In this document: piece by piece, positions 1-9,662 of the stretch | Layout of the letters: every line of letters begins with the position of its first letter | How positions within the stretch are numbered: the stretch's first letter is position 1 | Source of the DNA: Tateyamaria pelophila | GTDB lineage: Bacteria > Pseudomonadota > Alphaproteobacteria > Rhodobacterales > Rhodobacteraceae | DNA length: 64,000 nucleotides | Direction of reading: 5' to 3' | NCBI RefSeq assembly: GCF_019966495.1 | Contig: NZ_JAIMIA010000020.1 | Location: forward strand, 1 to 64,000 | Program-made: the position numbers and the translations under genes | Notes under the pieces: generated by a model | Seen by the model: only the letters and a program-made list of their open reading frames with translations | Databases searched by the model: none | Told to the model about the DNA's origin: nothing

Positions 1-410
1 TCAGACAGAGCCGCCCGGTTCTCTGCGGTCGCCAGTCCCTCGGTCTCGAACCGGCCCATCTGCGACGTGGATGCGGCATGCGCATCGACGGCACGGCCAC
101 CGACAACCTGGCGCATCACGGGATCGAGCGCGAGACGGTCGGCGTCATTGACGTCCCCGTATCCTGCCAACCGGCCGTAGACCGATTGCCGAAACAGCCC
201 GTCGAGCCGGTGGATCGTGTTCTTGCCACGGCGATTATCGCACAGGGCAGCAGACGCCAGATTGGACAGACCGAGCGCGTCATCAAGCTCGCGCATCACC
301 AGAAGGCCGCCATCCGAACTGAGCTGAGCGCCCCGGAATTCCAGCCGCACGCGAGGGTCAAAATCCACACGATCTGCCCGCTGCAAGCCCGCACCCTCTG
401 GGTGATCCAT
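1..410 (-). CDS. IS1380-family transposase, N-terminal part (cut by window edge)
   Basis: Reading the minus strand from an ATG at 408-410 gives an open frame of about 136 residues that leaves the window without a stop. It contains the stretch SSDGGLLVMRELDDALGL followed by GLFRQSVYGRLAGYGDVNDA and DPVMRQVVGG, which I recognise as the conserved N-terminal region of IS1380-type DDE transposases. The DDE catalytic core lies outside the window, so it cannot be judged whether the element is intact. The first recognisable host gene downstream of this IS end is the binding-protein gene starting at 811, about 400 bases away. Confidence 0.85.
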   Translation of the reverse strand, partial: MDHPEGAGLQRADRVDFDPRVRLEFRGAQLSSDGGLLVMRELDDALGLSNLASAALCDNRRGKNTIHRLDGLFRQSVYGRLAGYGDVNDADRLALDPVMRQVVGGRAVDAHAASTSQMGRFETEGLATAENRAALS

Positions 411-810
411 GAAACACATCCTCCGCAGCAACCAACGCCATGATATATATAGAAAATATCACGTTCAAGACAGCGAAATCAGAGATCTACTTGGGGAATG
501 CGGGCGTAAATGAGGCATTTGTTTCATCGCGAATTCCTGCCCCTCAATACCAAAACCTTGTTGCTGAGCCATGCAATCGCAAGAAATATGACTTATCGGC
601 AGCCAAAAGGCGTGGCGCTTGTGCTCCTGTACAACAAGGCGACAAGATACACGCAAACCGGCGTCTCATTATGGCATTGGCGTCGAGGACGTGTATTCGT
701 GCTTGGATTCGGGTGGGCAAGCATTAAGTTAGTCCCTGTCGTGGTACGATGAGCGTACCGCCCGAAAGCGCCCTGCTTTTGCAATTCTTGCCCAACGACA
801 GGCTTTTCCC
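411..810. other. Gap between IS element and first chromosomal gene
   Basis: No convincing gene is seen. The segment must hold the transposase promoter, the outer terminal repeat of the IS element and the promoter of the binding-protein gene at 811. The motif GGGGAATGCGGGCGTAAATG near 493-512 is a possible IS end by position only. The short open frames here have unnatural composition and overlap one another on both strands. The exact boundary could be fixed by comparison with another copy of the element or with an empty site. Confidence 0.4.
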
Positions 811-2451
811 ATGACAGATTTGAATTCTCTTCATCCCGCGGCCCACGCATATGCGACAGAAGTTTCCCGCGGCACTCTCAGTCGGCGCGAATTCCTGACC
901 CGAGCCACGTCACTCGGCGTCTCTGCTGCGGCCGCTTACGGTTTGCTCGGCCTTGCGCAGCCTGCGCGTGCCGCGGCCCATATCCAACCCGGCGGGGACC
1001 TTCGCATCGAAAGCACAGTCAAGGCGCTGAAGGATCCGCGCACCTATGACTGGCCGCAAATGTCCAATTACACGCGTGGCTACCTCGAATATCTGGTCGA
1101 ATATCAGATTGACGGCAGCATGGCCCCATCCTTGCTCACGGCATGGGAAATCAACGAGGACGCAACAGAGTATACCCTGACTGTGCGGCAAGGCGTGACA
1201 TGGTCGAATGGCGATCCGTTTACCGCCGAAGACGTCGCGTTCAACATCTCGCGCTGGTGCGAAAAGTCGGTCGAAGGCAATTCGATGGCGTCACGCATGA
1301 CCTCACTGATCGATGAGGCGACAGGTGAGGCCCGTGAGGGTGCCATCACCGTAGTCGACGAAAGCACGGTCAAACTGGTGCTGAACAATGCCGACATCAC
1401 GCTGATCGCCGGTTTTTCCGACTATCCTGCCGCGATTGTCCACCAGTCATTCAACGGCGACCCGCTTGATAATCCCATCGGGACGGGTCCCTACATGCCC
1501 GGTGAGTACGAAGTTGGCGTGCGCGCGGAATTGATCAAGAACGAAGATCACACATGGTGGGGCGAAGGCGCGTATCTCGACCGGATCGTCTATATCGATC
1601 TGGGCACGGATCAGGCCTCGATCTTTACTGCCGTCGAGGCGGATGACGTCGACATGATCTACGAATCTGTCGGTGAGTTCATCGACATCTTTGACACGCT
1701 GGATTGGGAAAAGACCGAAGCGGTCACGGCAAATACCGTCGTCATCCGCCCGAACCAAGCCGCAGTGGTGGACGGTCAGACACCCTATGCAGACGTGCGC
1801 GTGCGCCGTGCCCTCGCGATGGCCGCGAACAACGACGTGGTGCTTGAGCTGGGGTTCAATGGCAACGGGCGCGTCGGGGAAAACCACCATGTGTCTCCGA
1901 TCCATCCGGAATACGCGGAACTGCCGCCCCCTGTTTACGATCCCGAAGCGGCCGCCGCCCTGATGGCCGAAGCGGGCATGGCCGATTTCGAACATGACCT
2001 GATTTCCATCGACGACACCTGGCGCAAGGATACCTCTGACGCCGTCGCGGGCCAGCTGCGCGATGCCGGTATCCCGATCAAGCGCACGATCCTGCCCGGA
2101 TCGACCTTCTGGAACGATTGGGCCAAGTACCCGTTTTCGACAACGGATTGGGCGCAACGTCCGCTTGGTGTGCAGGTTCTGGCGCTGGCCTACCGGTCTG
2201 GCGAGCCCTGGAACGAAACTGCCTTTGCGAATGAGGAGTTCGATGCCCTGCTGACCGAAGCGGTTTCGATCGCGGATGCAGATCAGCGCCGCGTGGTCAT
2301 GGCCAAACTGCAACAGTTGATGCAGGACGAAGGCGTCGTGATCCAGCCGTATTGGCGTTCGATCTACAGGCATTTCCGCCCCGGGATCGTCGGAGCCGAC
2401 ATGCATCCCACGTTCGAGATCCACGTCTCCAAATTGGGCTTTGCGGCCTAG
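811..2451 (+). CDS. Tat-exported peptide-type ABC substrate-binding protein (SBP family 5)
   Basis: The 546-residue protein begins with a twin-arginine leader: SRREFL at residues 24-29, a hydrophobic alanine-rich stretch, and a likely cleavage near PARA at 51-54. The body has family 5 (DppA/OppA-like) features such as the TLTVRQGVTWSNGDPFTAED segment and a late DEGVVIQPYWRS segment. It should bind a peptide or similar solute in the periplasm. No permease or ATPase gene is adjacent: the next gene is convergent five bases away. It is therefore an orphan, or its partners were displaced on the side of the IS element. A related Tat-leader protein with a full transporter lies at 53950. The ligand cannot be told from sequence. 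Confidence 0.88.
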   Translation: MTDLNSLHPAAHAYATEVSRGTLSRREFLTRATSLGVSAAAAYGLLGLAQPARAAAHIQPGGDLRIESTVKALKDPRTYDWPQMSNYTRGYLEYLVEYQIDGSMAPSLLTAWEINEDATEYTLTVRQGVTWSNGDPFTAEDVAFNISRWCEKSVEGNSMASRMTSLIDEATGEAREGAITVVDESTVKLVLNNADITLIAGFSDYPAAIVHQSFNGDPLDNPIGTGPYMPGEYEVGVRAELIKNEDHTWWGEGAYLDRIVYIDLGTDQASIFTAVEADDVDMIYESVGEFIDIFDTLDWEKTEAVTANTVVIRPNQAAVVDGQTPYADVRVRRALAMAANNDVVLELGFNGNGRVGENHHVSPIHPEYAELPPPVYDPEAAAALMAEAGMADFEHDLISIDDTWRKDTSDAVAGQLRDAGIPIKRTILPGSTFWNDWAKYPFSTTDWAQRPLGVQVLALAYRSGEPWNETAFANEEFDALLTEAVSIADADQRRVVMAKLQQLMQDEGVVIQPYWRSIYRHFRPGIVGADMHPTFEIHVSKLGFAA

Positions 2452-2456
2452 ATGAT

Positions 2457-2960
2457 CTACGTTCCGGCGCGGCGCGGGCTGCGCCGGAACGGCCACAGCA
2501 CCAGTTGCAAAATGGCCCAGATCGCGAGCATACCGGCCACAAAGCCGCTGCCAGCGAACACCATCCCGGCAAAATTGATCGGTACGGCCGGCTCAAAGCT
2601 TTGAAGGGCGGCTTTTGCAACGTCATCATCGGTCAGACGCGTCACGTGATAGGCGCGCATGAATGGGCCCGCGCTGTCCAATACCGCAAGATCCTCCCGC
2701 AACCGGTCGTACCGAACAAAGGTCCGGGCCATATCCGCACGACGTCGCTCCAAAAAATCGGTGCCGTTCATTTCCGCCAGAGCCTGATCTCGCGTCAGCC
2801 CTACGGCGGCCGCAGAAAGATCGAAATCTGCCACGACCTCGGCCAGGGCATCGACAGCTCCGCCCAGACGTTGAGTGTATTGTTGCGAGAACTCGGGAAA
2901 TTGCGAGGCAGACGCCCCGCCCAGAATACCGCCCGCGAGCAGAAGAACCCGCGCGATCAT
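2457..2960 (-). CDS. DUF2937 family membrane protein
   Basis: This 167-residue protein has a hydrophobic N-terminal segment (about 3-19), the characteristic stretch SQFPEFSQQYTQRLGG at about 19-34, a charged middle region and a C-terminal membrane segment (about 130-157) followed by an arginine-rich tail. This pattern matches DUF2937, a family of unknown function. The start ATG overlaps the stop of the serine hydrolase gene by four bases (ATGA), so the two are probably translated in a coupled way. No function is proposed. Confidence 0.8.
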   Translation of the reverse strand: MIARVLLLAGGILGGASASQFPEFSQQYTQRLGGAVDALAEVVADFDLSAAAVGLTRDQALAEMNGTDFLERRRADMARTFVRYDRLREDLAVLDSAGPFMRAYHVTRLTDDDVAKAALQSFEPAVPINFAGMVFAGSGFVAGMLAIWAILQLVLWPFRRSPRRAGT

Positions 2961-3919
2961 TCGAAGGGGCCTTGGGCGGCCCGGCGCATCATCTCATCCA
3001 GATCCCGGCGCGCCGCCCGGTCTACGCAGCCGTCATAGCCCAAAACCACGGTCCAGCCGCCCGCCCATGTGACTGCATAGGCCCCCACGTTGAACAGGCC
3101 GGAAAAACACAACGCGCCAAAGTGCCAGAAGTCATAGATACCATCGCCTATGTGACTTGCGCGAAAGGCTGTGCCGAGGCCGTAAAACACCCCTGCATCG
3201 TCAAGCGCCACATGGGGATAATCGAACGGGTTGCGGCCCGTGTTCGTGCCGGGCCCGTACCAGTACCCATGCACACGGGCGTAATCGAATGGCGACATGG
3301 CCCATCCACCCCAACTGAGAAATCCACCGCTGCGCTCAGACGCTTGCCCGCGCGCCCCGGCCGGGTCCAGAACGAGGCGGCGGCATGTGCTTTCGTAGTC
3401 GGCCCCGGTACTGGCTTCGATCACCAGCGCCAGCAGTGCGTAATTCACATTGTTGTAGGCATATGCGCCGGGCACTCCGACGGGATCTTTCATCAGGTTC
3501 AGAACGATGTCGGCGCGGTGGTCGTCGCTGTTGAGCCACAGCACCATCAGAGGCTGGGTGATATCCGCCACGATGCCGCTCGTATGGGTGACAAGCGACC
3601 CAACGCTGACATCCGGGCCCTTGCCCAACAGATCGCGCACGGCATGTGAAAAATCCAGTTGCCCGGCATCCGACAGTGCCGCGGCACAGAGCGCAGTGAT
3701 CGACTTGCTGACGCTGGCCAGTTCGATGGGTGCCGTTGCATCCCCGATCGCGGTCACGGGGGTCTCTTGATAGGCCAATGCCCCAGTGCCCGTTATCTCA
3801 TTGCGCACCAGCCACTCGGCATAGGCGGCCCGCATGGCGGACATCCGATCGGAGTCCTGAGCCGTGGCCACCATCGGCAGCCACATCAGGATGACAACGG
3901 TTCGAACGAATGCCTGCAT
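2957..3919 (-). CDS. Beta-lactamase-family serine hydrolase, secreted
   Basis: The 320-residue protein has a signal peptide ending near ATAQ (residue 21). The SxxK motif is seen as S69-V-S-K72 and a YxN-like motif as Y155-N-N157. This is the penicillin-binding-protein/class C beta-lactamase fold used by many D-aminopeptidases and esterases. The C-terminal part contains LGYDGCVDRAARRD. It starts 13 bases after proS and overlaps the DUF2937 gene. A wall-related or esterase role is more likely than antibiotic resistance, but substrate is unknown. Confidence 0.75.
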   Translation of the reverse strand: MQAFVRTVVILMWLPMVATAQDSDRMSAMRAAYAEWLVRNEITGTGALAYQETPVTAIGDATAPIELASVSKSITALCAAALSDAGQLDFSHAVRDLLGKGPDVSVGSLVTHTSGIVADITQPLMVLWLNSDDHRADIVLNLMKDPVGVPGAYAYNNVNYALLALVIEASTGADYESTCRRLVLDPAGARGQASERSGGFLSWGGWAMSPFDYARVHGYWYGPGTNTGRNPFDYPHVALDDAGVFYGLGTAFRASHIGDGIYDFWHFGALCFSGLFNVGAYAVTWAGGWTVVLGYDGCVDRAARRDLDEMMRRAAQGPFE

Positions 3920-3932
3920 CGCGCATAGCCTA

Positions 3933-5270
3933 TCACAAAGCGGCGTAGATCTCCGCGATCTTTTGCACCGCTGCCTCCGGTGGCAGTTCCTCGCTTTCGC
4001 CCGTGCGCCGCGAGGTCAACTCGACCACACCGTTTTTCAGACCGCGCGGCCCGACGGTGATGCGCCATGGCAAGCCAATCAGATCCATGGTGGCAAACTT
4101 GCCGCCTGCCCGCTCGTTGCGGTCGTCATAAAGCGGCTCGAGGCCCAGCGCCGTCAGGCTCTTGTAGAGCGCATCGCAGGCCGCGTCGGCCTCGTCGTCG
4201 CCTTGCTTTAGGTTGACGATACCGCAATGGAACGGCGTAACTCCTTCGGGCCAGATGATGCCCTTGTCGTCATGGCTGGCCTCGATGATCGCACCCAGTA
4301 GGCGGCTGACACCGATGCCGTGGCTGCCCATATGGACGGGAGATTGTTTGCCATCCGGCCCCTGAACAACAGCGCTCAAAGCTTCGGAATACTTGGTGCC
4401 GAAGTAGAAAATCTGTCCCACTTCAATCCCGCGCGCCACGCGACGGCGCTCTTCGGGGATGGCGTCAAACAGGGCGGCGTCGTGGGTTTCGTCGGTGCGC
4501 GCATAGAGGTTGGTGAACTCATCCATCACCCCGGCGCACTGTTCGACACTGTCATAATCAATCTCGCGGTCGCCGAAGGTCAGATCGGTCACCGCACTGT
4601 CATAGAACACTTCGCTCTCGCCGGTGTCCGCCAGCACGAGGAACTCATGCGTGTTGTCGCCGCCAATCGGACCACTGTCGGCCCGCATCGGAATGGCCTG
4701 TAGCCCCATCCGCTCGTAGGTGCGCAGATAGCTGACGAGGTGACGGTTATAGGAGTGCAGCGCATCTTCCTTTGTCAGATCGAAGTTATAGCCGTCCTTC
4801 ATCAGAAATTCACGACCCCGCATCACACCGAACCGTGGCCGGATCTCGTCGCGGAATTTCCACTGGATCTGATACATCGTCATGGGCAGGTCTTTGTAGC
4901 TGCCGACATGGGCGCGGAAAATATCTGTGATCAGTTCCTCGGCGGTTGGAGTAAACAGCATATCACGGTCATGGCGATCCTTGATGCGCAGCATCTCGGC
5001 CCCGTATGCGTCATAGCGCCCGCTTTCGCGCCACAGATCTGCCGACTGAATGGTCGGCATCAACATCGGCATGTGACCCGCGCGCTGTTGCTCTTCATGA
5101 ACGATGTTCTCGATCTTGCGCAGAACCTTGAAGCCAAGCGGCAGCCACGAGTAAATCCCGGCGCTGGCTTGTTTGATCATACCGGCCCGCAGCATCAGAC
5201 GGTGGCTGACAATCTGCGCCTCACTGGGGTTTTCCTTGAGAACGGGCAGAAAATAGCGGCTCAGACGCAT
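3933..5270 (-). CDS. proS: Prolyl-tRNA synthetase (short alphaproteobacterial type)
   Basis: The enzyme charges tRNA-Pro. The chosen start gives [19 protein letters not shown] and 445 residues; a longer frame reaching 5393 adds an unrelated arginine-rich extension. Class II synthetase motifs are visible: motif 2 with [20 protein letters not shown] at about 139-158, and a motif 3 segment [14 protein letters not shown]. The length fits alphaproteobacterial ProS, which lacks the large inserted editing domain of E. coli ProS. It is followed after 13 bases by the serine hydrolase gene. It is divergent from the AI-2E transporter gene, sharing a 269-base promoter region. Confidence 0.96.
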   Translation of the reverse strand: MRLSRYFLPVLKENPSEAQIVSHRLMLRAGMIKQASAGIYSWLPLGFKVLRKIENIVHEEQQRAGHMPMLMPTIQSADLWRESGRYDAYGAEMLRIKDRHDRDMLFTPTAEELITDIFRAHVGSYKDLPMTMYQIQWKFRDEIRPRFGVMRGREFLMKDGYNFDLTKEDALHSYNRHLVSYLRTYERMGLQAIPMRADSGPIGGDNTHEFLVLADTGESEVFYDSAVTDLTFGDREIDYDSVEQCAGVMDEFTNLYARTDETHDAALFDAIPEERRRVARGIEVGQIFYFGTKYSEALSAVVQGPDGKQSPVHMGSHGIGVSRLLGAIIEASHDDKGIIWPEGVTPFHCGIVNLKQGDDEADAACDALYKSLTALGLEPLYDDRNERAGGKFATMDLIGLPWRITVGPRGLKNGVVELTSRRTGESEELPPEAAVQKIAEIYAAL

Positions 5271-5539
5271 TGCGCGGCTCCTTAAAACTGTTTTGCCCTG
5301 ATTAGGCCAAAGCAACCGCACCCGCAATCGCCAACCGGTGCCGACGTCCGGCGCCGCACTTCGCGGGGCGCCAGATACAATCGCCGCCCGCATGCGAGTG
5401 GTCCGAAGGGCCCCACATCGCCACGCGCCTCACCAGATTTGTTTAATGCGCACGAAGAGAACACGTCGGCAAAGGGGATCGGCCCTTGAAACCAAGCGCT
5501 AAAACCGCGATGTCTGATACAGTCGTCCTCGGAGCCCAC

Positions 5540-6631
5540 ATGAGCCTGCCTGTCAGTGAACAACTAAAGTATTGGGGTATCGCTGCGGCGGCCCTTTTTG
5601 TGTTGCTCTATGCGTTGGGCGATCAATTGCTGCCCTTTTTCCTCGGCGCCGCCATAGCCTATTTTCTAGATCCGATCGCAGATTGGCTGGAAGATCACGG
5701 ATGCAGTCGGGCTTTGGCCACCGGGCTGATTACGATTGGCGGCTTGATCACCTTCGTCGTCGTCACCTTGCTGGTCGTTCCGACGCTGATCCAACAGTCG
5801 GTCCAGCTGTTCAACATGGCCCCCAACCTTTCACGAAATCTTGGTGTTTTTCTGACAGAGCAGTTTCCAAGCTTGCTGGATGAACAGTCCACCTTGCGCC
5901 AGAGCTTGGACTCGGTCGGCAAAATGGTCTCCGAGCAAGGCGCAAAGGTATTGAATACGGCGCTCACCTCGGCGGCAAGCCTTCTGAACGTGGTGGTTCT
6001 GTTCGTGATCGTCCCGGTGGTTTCGGTCTATCTGTTGCTCGACTGGGATAACATGATTGCCCGCATCGACGATCTGTTGCCGCGCGATCATGCTCCTGTC
6101 ATTCGCCGCCTCGCCTCCGAGATCGACAAAACGCTGTCGGGTTTCATCCGCGGGATGGGAACCGTCTGTCTGATACTGGGCACGTATTATGCGATTGCGC
6201 TGATGTCGGTCGGCCTGCAATTCGGTCTTGTCGTGGGCTTTGTCGCCGGTCTGTTGACCTTTATTCCCTATGTCGGTGCGCTTGTCGGTGGCGCGTTGGC
6301 CATCGGGTTGGCGCTCTTCCAGTTCTGGGGCGAGTGGTTCTGGATCGGTGCCGTCGCGGTCATTTTCATGGTCGGGCAGATGGCCGAAGGCAATGTGCTG
6401 ACGCCGAAGCTGGTCGGCAACAGTGTCGGACTTCACCCCGTCTGGCTTATCCTGTCCTTGTCCGTCTTCGGGGCGCTTTTCGGTTTTGTCGGAATGCTTG
6501 TCGCGGTGCCAATGGCGGCGGCCATCGGTGTCTTTGTTCGGTTTGCGATCGCGCAATATCGCAGCGGCCTGCTGTATAAGGGCGTTGAAGGCAGCAGCTC
6601 AACACCGGCCAACGATCGGGCCGAGGACTGA
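5540..6631 (+). CDS. AI-2E family (PerM-like) transporter
   Basis: The product has 363 residues and begins MSLPVSEQLKYWGI. This start is preferred over upstream TTG (5486) and ATG (5510) codons because GGAG lies seven bases upstream. Paired hydrophobic segments at the N-terminus, a soluble loop rich in charged residues and a cluster of C-terminal membrane helices match the UPF0118/AI-2E exporter family; the PYVGALVGGALAIGL and EGNVLTPKLVGNSVGLHP segments are typical. Members transport varied small molecules or ions, so the name does not fix the substrate. It is three bases from hdaA, suggesting one transcript. Confidence 0.88.
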   Translation: MSLPVSEQLKYWGIAAAALFVLLYALGDQLLPFFLGAAIAYFLDPIADWLEDHGCSRALATGLITIGGLITFVVVTLLVVPTLIQQSVQLFNMAPNLSRNLGVFLTEQFPSLLDEQSTLRQSLDSVGKMVSEQGAKVLNTALTSAASLLNVVVLFVIVPVVSVYLLLDWDNMIARIDDLLPRDHAPVIRRLASEIDKTLSGFIRGMGTVCLILGTYYAIALMSVGLQFGLVVGFVAGLLTFIPYVGALVGGALAIGLALFQFWGEWFWIGAVAVIFMVGQMAEGNVLTPKLVGNSVGLHPVWLILSLSVFGALFGFVGMLVAVPMAAAIGVFVRFAIAQYRSGLLYKGVEGSSSTPANDRAED

Positions 6632-6634
6632 AGA

Positions 6635-7318
6635 ATGGCTGTTCAATTGGGGTTCGAGCTGCCCGCGCGCGCGGCCCTTGGGCGTGACGATTTCATGGTG
6701 GCGCCCTCCAATGCCGTGGCGCTTGCCATGATCGACAACTGGCAAAACTGGCCACTGGCAAAACTGGCGCTGACCGGTCCGGCCGGGTCCGGGAAATCGC
6801 ATCTGACCCATGTGTGGGCCAGCGACTCCGGCGCGCGGATTATATCCGCCGTAGACTTGGACTCATATGACCTCGATTCCCTCGCGCACCAGCCCATCGC
6901 GGTGGAAAGCATCGAAGATATTCGCGAAAACCTGAGCAATCAAACCGCCCTGTTCCATCTGCATAACCTGCTGCAAAGTGCCGGTCTGCCGTTGCTTATG
7001 ACCGGTGTGAAAGCCCCGAACCTGTGGGGCCTGAGCCTTCCTGATCTTCAAAGCCGGGTCGACGCCGCAGGGCACGCGGCCCTTGATCCTCCGGATGATA
7101 TCTTGCTGGGCGCTGTGATGGCCAAGCTGTTTGCCGATCGTCAACTGACGCCCAAGGCAGATGTCATTCCGTATCTGGTGACCCGCATGGAACGCAGCTT
7201 TGCCGCCGCCCGGCAGATCGTCGTCGCATTGGACAACCTCAGTCTTGCGCGGCAAAAGCCGATCACACGCAAGCTTGCATCCGAGTTGCTGGACAAAAGC
7301 ACCCGACCTGAGGGATAA
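6635..7318 (+). CDS. hdaA: DnaA-related regulatory protein HdaA
   Basis: The 227-residue protein resembles only the AAA+ part of DnaA. It has a Walker A motif GPAGSGKS at 48-55 and lacks the DNA-binding domain IV. It begins [10 protein letters not shown], where the QLGFEL peptide is the expected beta-clamp-binding segment. HdaA promotes ATP hydrolysis on DnaA after replication starts. Its position between the AI-2E transporter and ppk is a familiar arrangement in Rhodobacterales. The stop codon sits inside the palindromic candidate Pho box before ppk. Confidence 0.88.
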   Translation: MAVQLGFELPARAALGRDDFMVAPSNAVALAMIDNWQNWPLAKLALTGPAGSGKSHLTHVWASDSGARIISAVDLDSYDLDSLAHQPIAVESIEDIRENLSNQTALFHLHNLLQSAGLPLLMTGVKAPNLWGLSLPDLQSRVDAAGHAALDPPDDILLGAVMAKLFADRQLTPKADVIPYLVTRMERSFAAARQIVVALDNLSLARQKPITRKLASELLDKSTRPEG

Positions 7319-7336
7319 CAGTCATCTTACTGTTAT
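7319..7336 (+). promoter_or_regulatory. Candidate Pho box upstream of ppk
   Basis: The sequence reads CAGTCAT-CTTA-CTGTTAT. Each half differs by one base from the PhoB repeat CTGTCAT and the 4-base spacing (11-base period) is the usual one. It ends 22 bases before the ppk start codon. The same bases form an inverted repeat TAACAGT/ACTGTTA (7316-7335). Regulation of polyphosphate kinase by phosphate starvation would make sense; binding itself is inferred. Confidence 0.5.
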
Positions 7337-7358
7337 GCTTTGCCGCTATAAGGCCCGA

Positions 7359-9527
7359 ATGACAAACGCTGATTTTCTGGAATCCTCGTTCCCTGAACCT
7401 GTGGAACTGCCCGACCTTGACCCAACCGGGCCCGGTCGTTTCTTTAACCGTGAACTCAGTTGGCTGGGCTTCAACTGGCGCGTTCTCGAAGAGGCCGAAA
7501 ACCCACGCGTTCCCCTTTTGGAACGGCTGCGGTTCCTGTCGATTTCAGCGACGAACCTTGACGAATTCTATACAGTCCGTGTCGCCGGATTGCGCGAACT
7601 GGCCCATGCCGGCAACACATCCCCCGCAGCGGACGGGCTGAGCCCGACAGAACAACTTGTTCTGATCGACGAGGATGCACGCAGTCTGATGAAAACCCAG
7701 CAACGGGTCCTGACGGCACTCCAGAAAGAAATGCAAGACAACGGCATTTCGATCCTGCGGCGCGAAGACCTGAGCGAAGAGGAAGTCAAACACCTCGACG
7801 ATGTGTTCCTGGCCCGTGTCTTCCCCGTTCTGTCGCCACTCGCGATTGACCCCGCACACCCCTTCCCCTTCATTCCCAACAACGGCTATGCGCTCGCGCT
7901 TCAGATGGAACGCAGGTCCGACAAGCGCACGTTGCAGGCATTGCTGCCGATCCCGGCCCAGATCGACCGCTTTGTCGCATTGCCGGGTGACACCATGCGG
8001 TTCCTGCCGCTTGAAGACCTGTTGCTGTTGAAGATCCCCACGCTGTTTCCAGGTTACAAACTGAAGGCGCATTTCGGGTTTCGGGTGTTGCGTGACAGCG
8101 ATCTGGAAGTCGAGGATGAAGCCGAAGACCTGGTGCGTGAATTCGAGGTTGCCCTGAAACGACGCCGCCGCGGCGAGGTCGTCCGCCTGACGCATTCGGC
8201 AGGCGCGCCTCCCAAACTCATGGCCGTGATCATGGCCGAATTGGGCGTCAGTGATGCCGAGGTGATCGAACTTGACGGCATGATCGGTATGTCAGACCTG
8301 AGCGAGTTGGTCACGGACGCCCGCTCAGATCTGCTGTGGCCGAGTTTCACCCCCCGCGTGCCTGAACGCGTCACCGATTTCGACGGCGACATGTTTGCGG
8401 CGATCCGCCAAAAGGACATGCTGCTGCACCACCCCTATGAGACCTTCGACATGGTCGTCCGCTTTCTGCATCAGGCTGCCCTTGATCCGAATGTGGTCGC
8501 GATCAAACAGACCTTGTATCGGACGTCCAAGGATTCCCCCATCGTCGAGGCGCTGTGCGAAGCGGCCGAAGACGGAAAGTCGGTGACCGCCCTGGTGGAG
8601 CTGAAAGCCCGCTTCGACGAGGCCGCCAACATTCGCCAGTCTCGGCGTCTGGAGCGGGCCGGTGCACATGTGGTCTATGGGTTTATCGACCTGAAAACAC
8701 ATGCCAAGATCAGCACCGTGGTGCGGCGCGAGGGCAAGGATCTGGTGACCTACACCCATTACGGCACCGGCAATTACCACCCCATCACGGCGCGGATCTA
8801 CACCGATCTGTCGCTTTTCACCTGCGACGCCAAGCTGGGGCGCGATGCGACCAAGGTTTTTAATTACCTGTCAGGCTATGCGCCTCCCGAAGGCTTGGAC
8901 AATCTGGCCATTTCCCCCACTACGCTCAAACCACGACTGTTGGAAATGATTGCGGCGGAAGCCGAATATGCACGCGCGGGCAAACCTGCCGAAATCTGGG
9001 CCAAGATGAATTCGATCATCGACAGCGAAGTGATCGATGCGCTCTATACCGCCAGTCAGGCGGGAGTCAAAATCAGCCTGGTTGTGCGCGGCATTTGTGG
9101 ATTGCGGCCTGGTATTGCGGGGCTGTCCGAAAACATCCGGGTCAAATCCATCATCGGTCGGTTTCTGGAACATTCGCGCATCGTCTGCTTTGGCAACGGC
9201 TTTGGGCTGCAGTCCAAGAAAGCGCGCGTCTTTATCTCGTCGGCGGACTGGATGGGACGCAACCTGAACCGCCGGGTCGAAACGCTGATCGAGATTGAAA
9301 ACGCGACGGTCAAGGCGCAGATCGTCAGCCAGGTCATGGCCGCCAATCTGGCCGACGTCGCACAAAGCTGGGTCATGGGGCCCGAGGGCAGCTTTACACG
9401 GCCCATCATTCCCGAAGGTGAATTTGCATTCAACTGCCATCGGTTCTTCATGGAAAACCCCTCGCTTTCGGGGCGGGGGTCTGCCGGGGCATCTGACGTA
9501 CCGAAACTCACCCATACCGAAGACTGA
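7359..9527 (+). CDS. ppk: Polyphosphate kinase 1
   Basis: The enzyme polymerises the terminal phosphate of ATP into polyphosphate. The 722-residue product starts [10 protein letters not shown], the standard position ahead of [19 protein letters not shown]. Conserved PPK1 segments are visible: [18 protein letters not shown] near the N-terminus, [16 protein letters not shown], and the catalytic histidine region [21 protein letters not shown] longer in-frame start near 7200 lies inside hdaA and is rejected. ppx follows in the same direction after a 135-base gap with a palindromic element. The pair makes and degrades polyphosphate. Confidence 0.97.
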   Translation: MTNADFLESSFPEPVELPDLDPTGPGRFFNRELSWLGFNWRVLEEAENPRVPLLERLRFLSISATNLDEFYTVRVAGLRELAHAGNTSPAADGLSPTEQLVLIDEDARSLMKTQQRVLTALQKEMQDNGISILRREDLSEEEVKHLDDVFLARVFPVLSPLAIDPAHPFPFIPNNGYALALQMERRSDKRTLQALLPIPAQIDRFVALPGDTMRFLPLEDLLLLKIPTLFPGYKLKAHFGFRVLRDSDLEVEDEAEDLVREFEVALKRRRRGEVVRLTHSAGAPPKLMAVIMAELGVSDAEVIELDGMIGMSDLSELVTDARSDLLWPSFTPRVPERVTDFDGDMFAAIRQKDMLLHHPYETFDMVVRFLHQAALDPNVVAIKQTLYRTSKDSPIVEALCEAAEDGKSVTALVELKARFDEAANIRQSRRLERAGAHVVYGFIDLKTHAKISTVVRREGKDLVTYTHYGTGNYHPITARIYTDLSLFTCDAKLGRDATKVFNYLSGYAPPEGLDNLAISPTTLKPRLLEMIAAEAEYARAGKPAEIWAKMNSIIDSEVIDALYTASQAGVKISLVVRGICGLRPGIAGLSENIRVKSIIGRFLEHSRIVCFGNGFGLQSKKARVFISSADWMGRNLNRRVETLIEIENATVKAQIVSQVMAANLADVAQSWVMGPEGSFTRPIIPEGEFAFNCHRFFMENPSLSGRGSAGASDVPKLTHTED

Positions 9528-9536
9528 GCGCTGAAA

Positions 9537-9595
9537 GGGTCGGCGGGCGGGCGTCTTTCGGGTGCAGCGCACCCGAAACAGACCCGTCCCCGGCC
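9537..9595. repeat. Intergenic palindromic element, copy 1
   Basis: This 59-base segment begins GGGTCGGCGGGCGGGCGTC and ends CAGACCCGTCCCCGGCC. Its centre is a perfect hairpin TTTCGGGTGC-AGC-GCACCCGAAA. A second copy sits at 57485-57538 with nearly the same outer sequence but a different, still fully paired, inner stem. It lies ten bases after the ppk stop and may act as a terminator or processing site for the ppk transcript. Confidence 0.6.
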
Positions 9596-9662
9596 ATCGA
9601 CGCATTGACCCATAGCCATCGGTGGTCCATCACTGGCAAAAGAAAAGTGCGCGGGGGCGCCC

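Noticed and set aside
1447-2496. 349-residue minus-strand frame opposite the first binding-protein gene
   Set aside because: Shadow of the real gene: it is His/Asp/Arg-rich with no domain, and the plus-strand product is clearly a binding protein.
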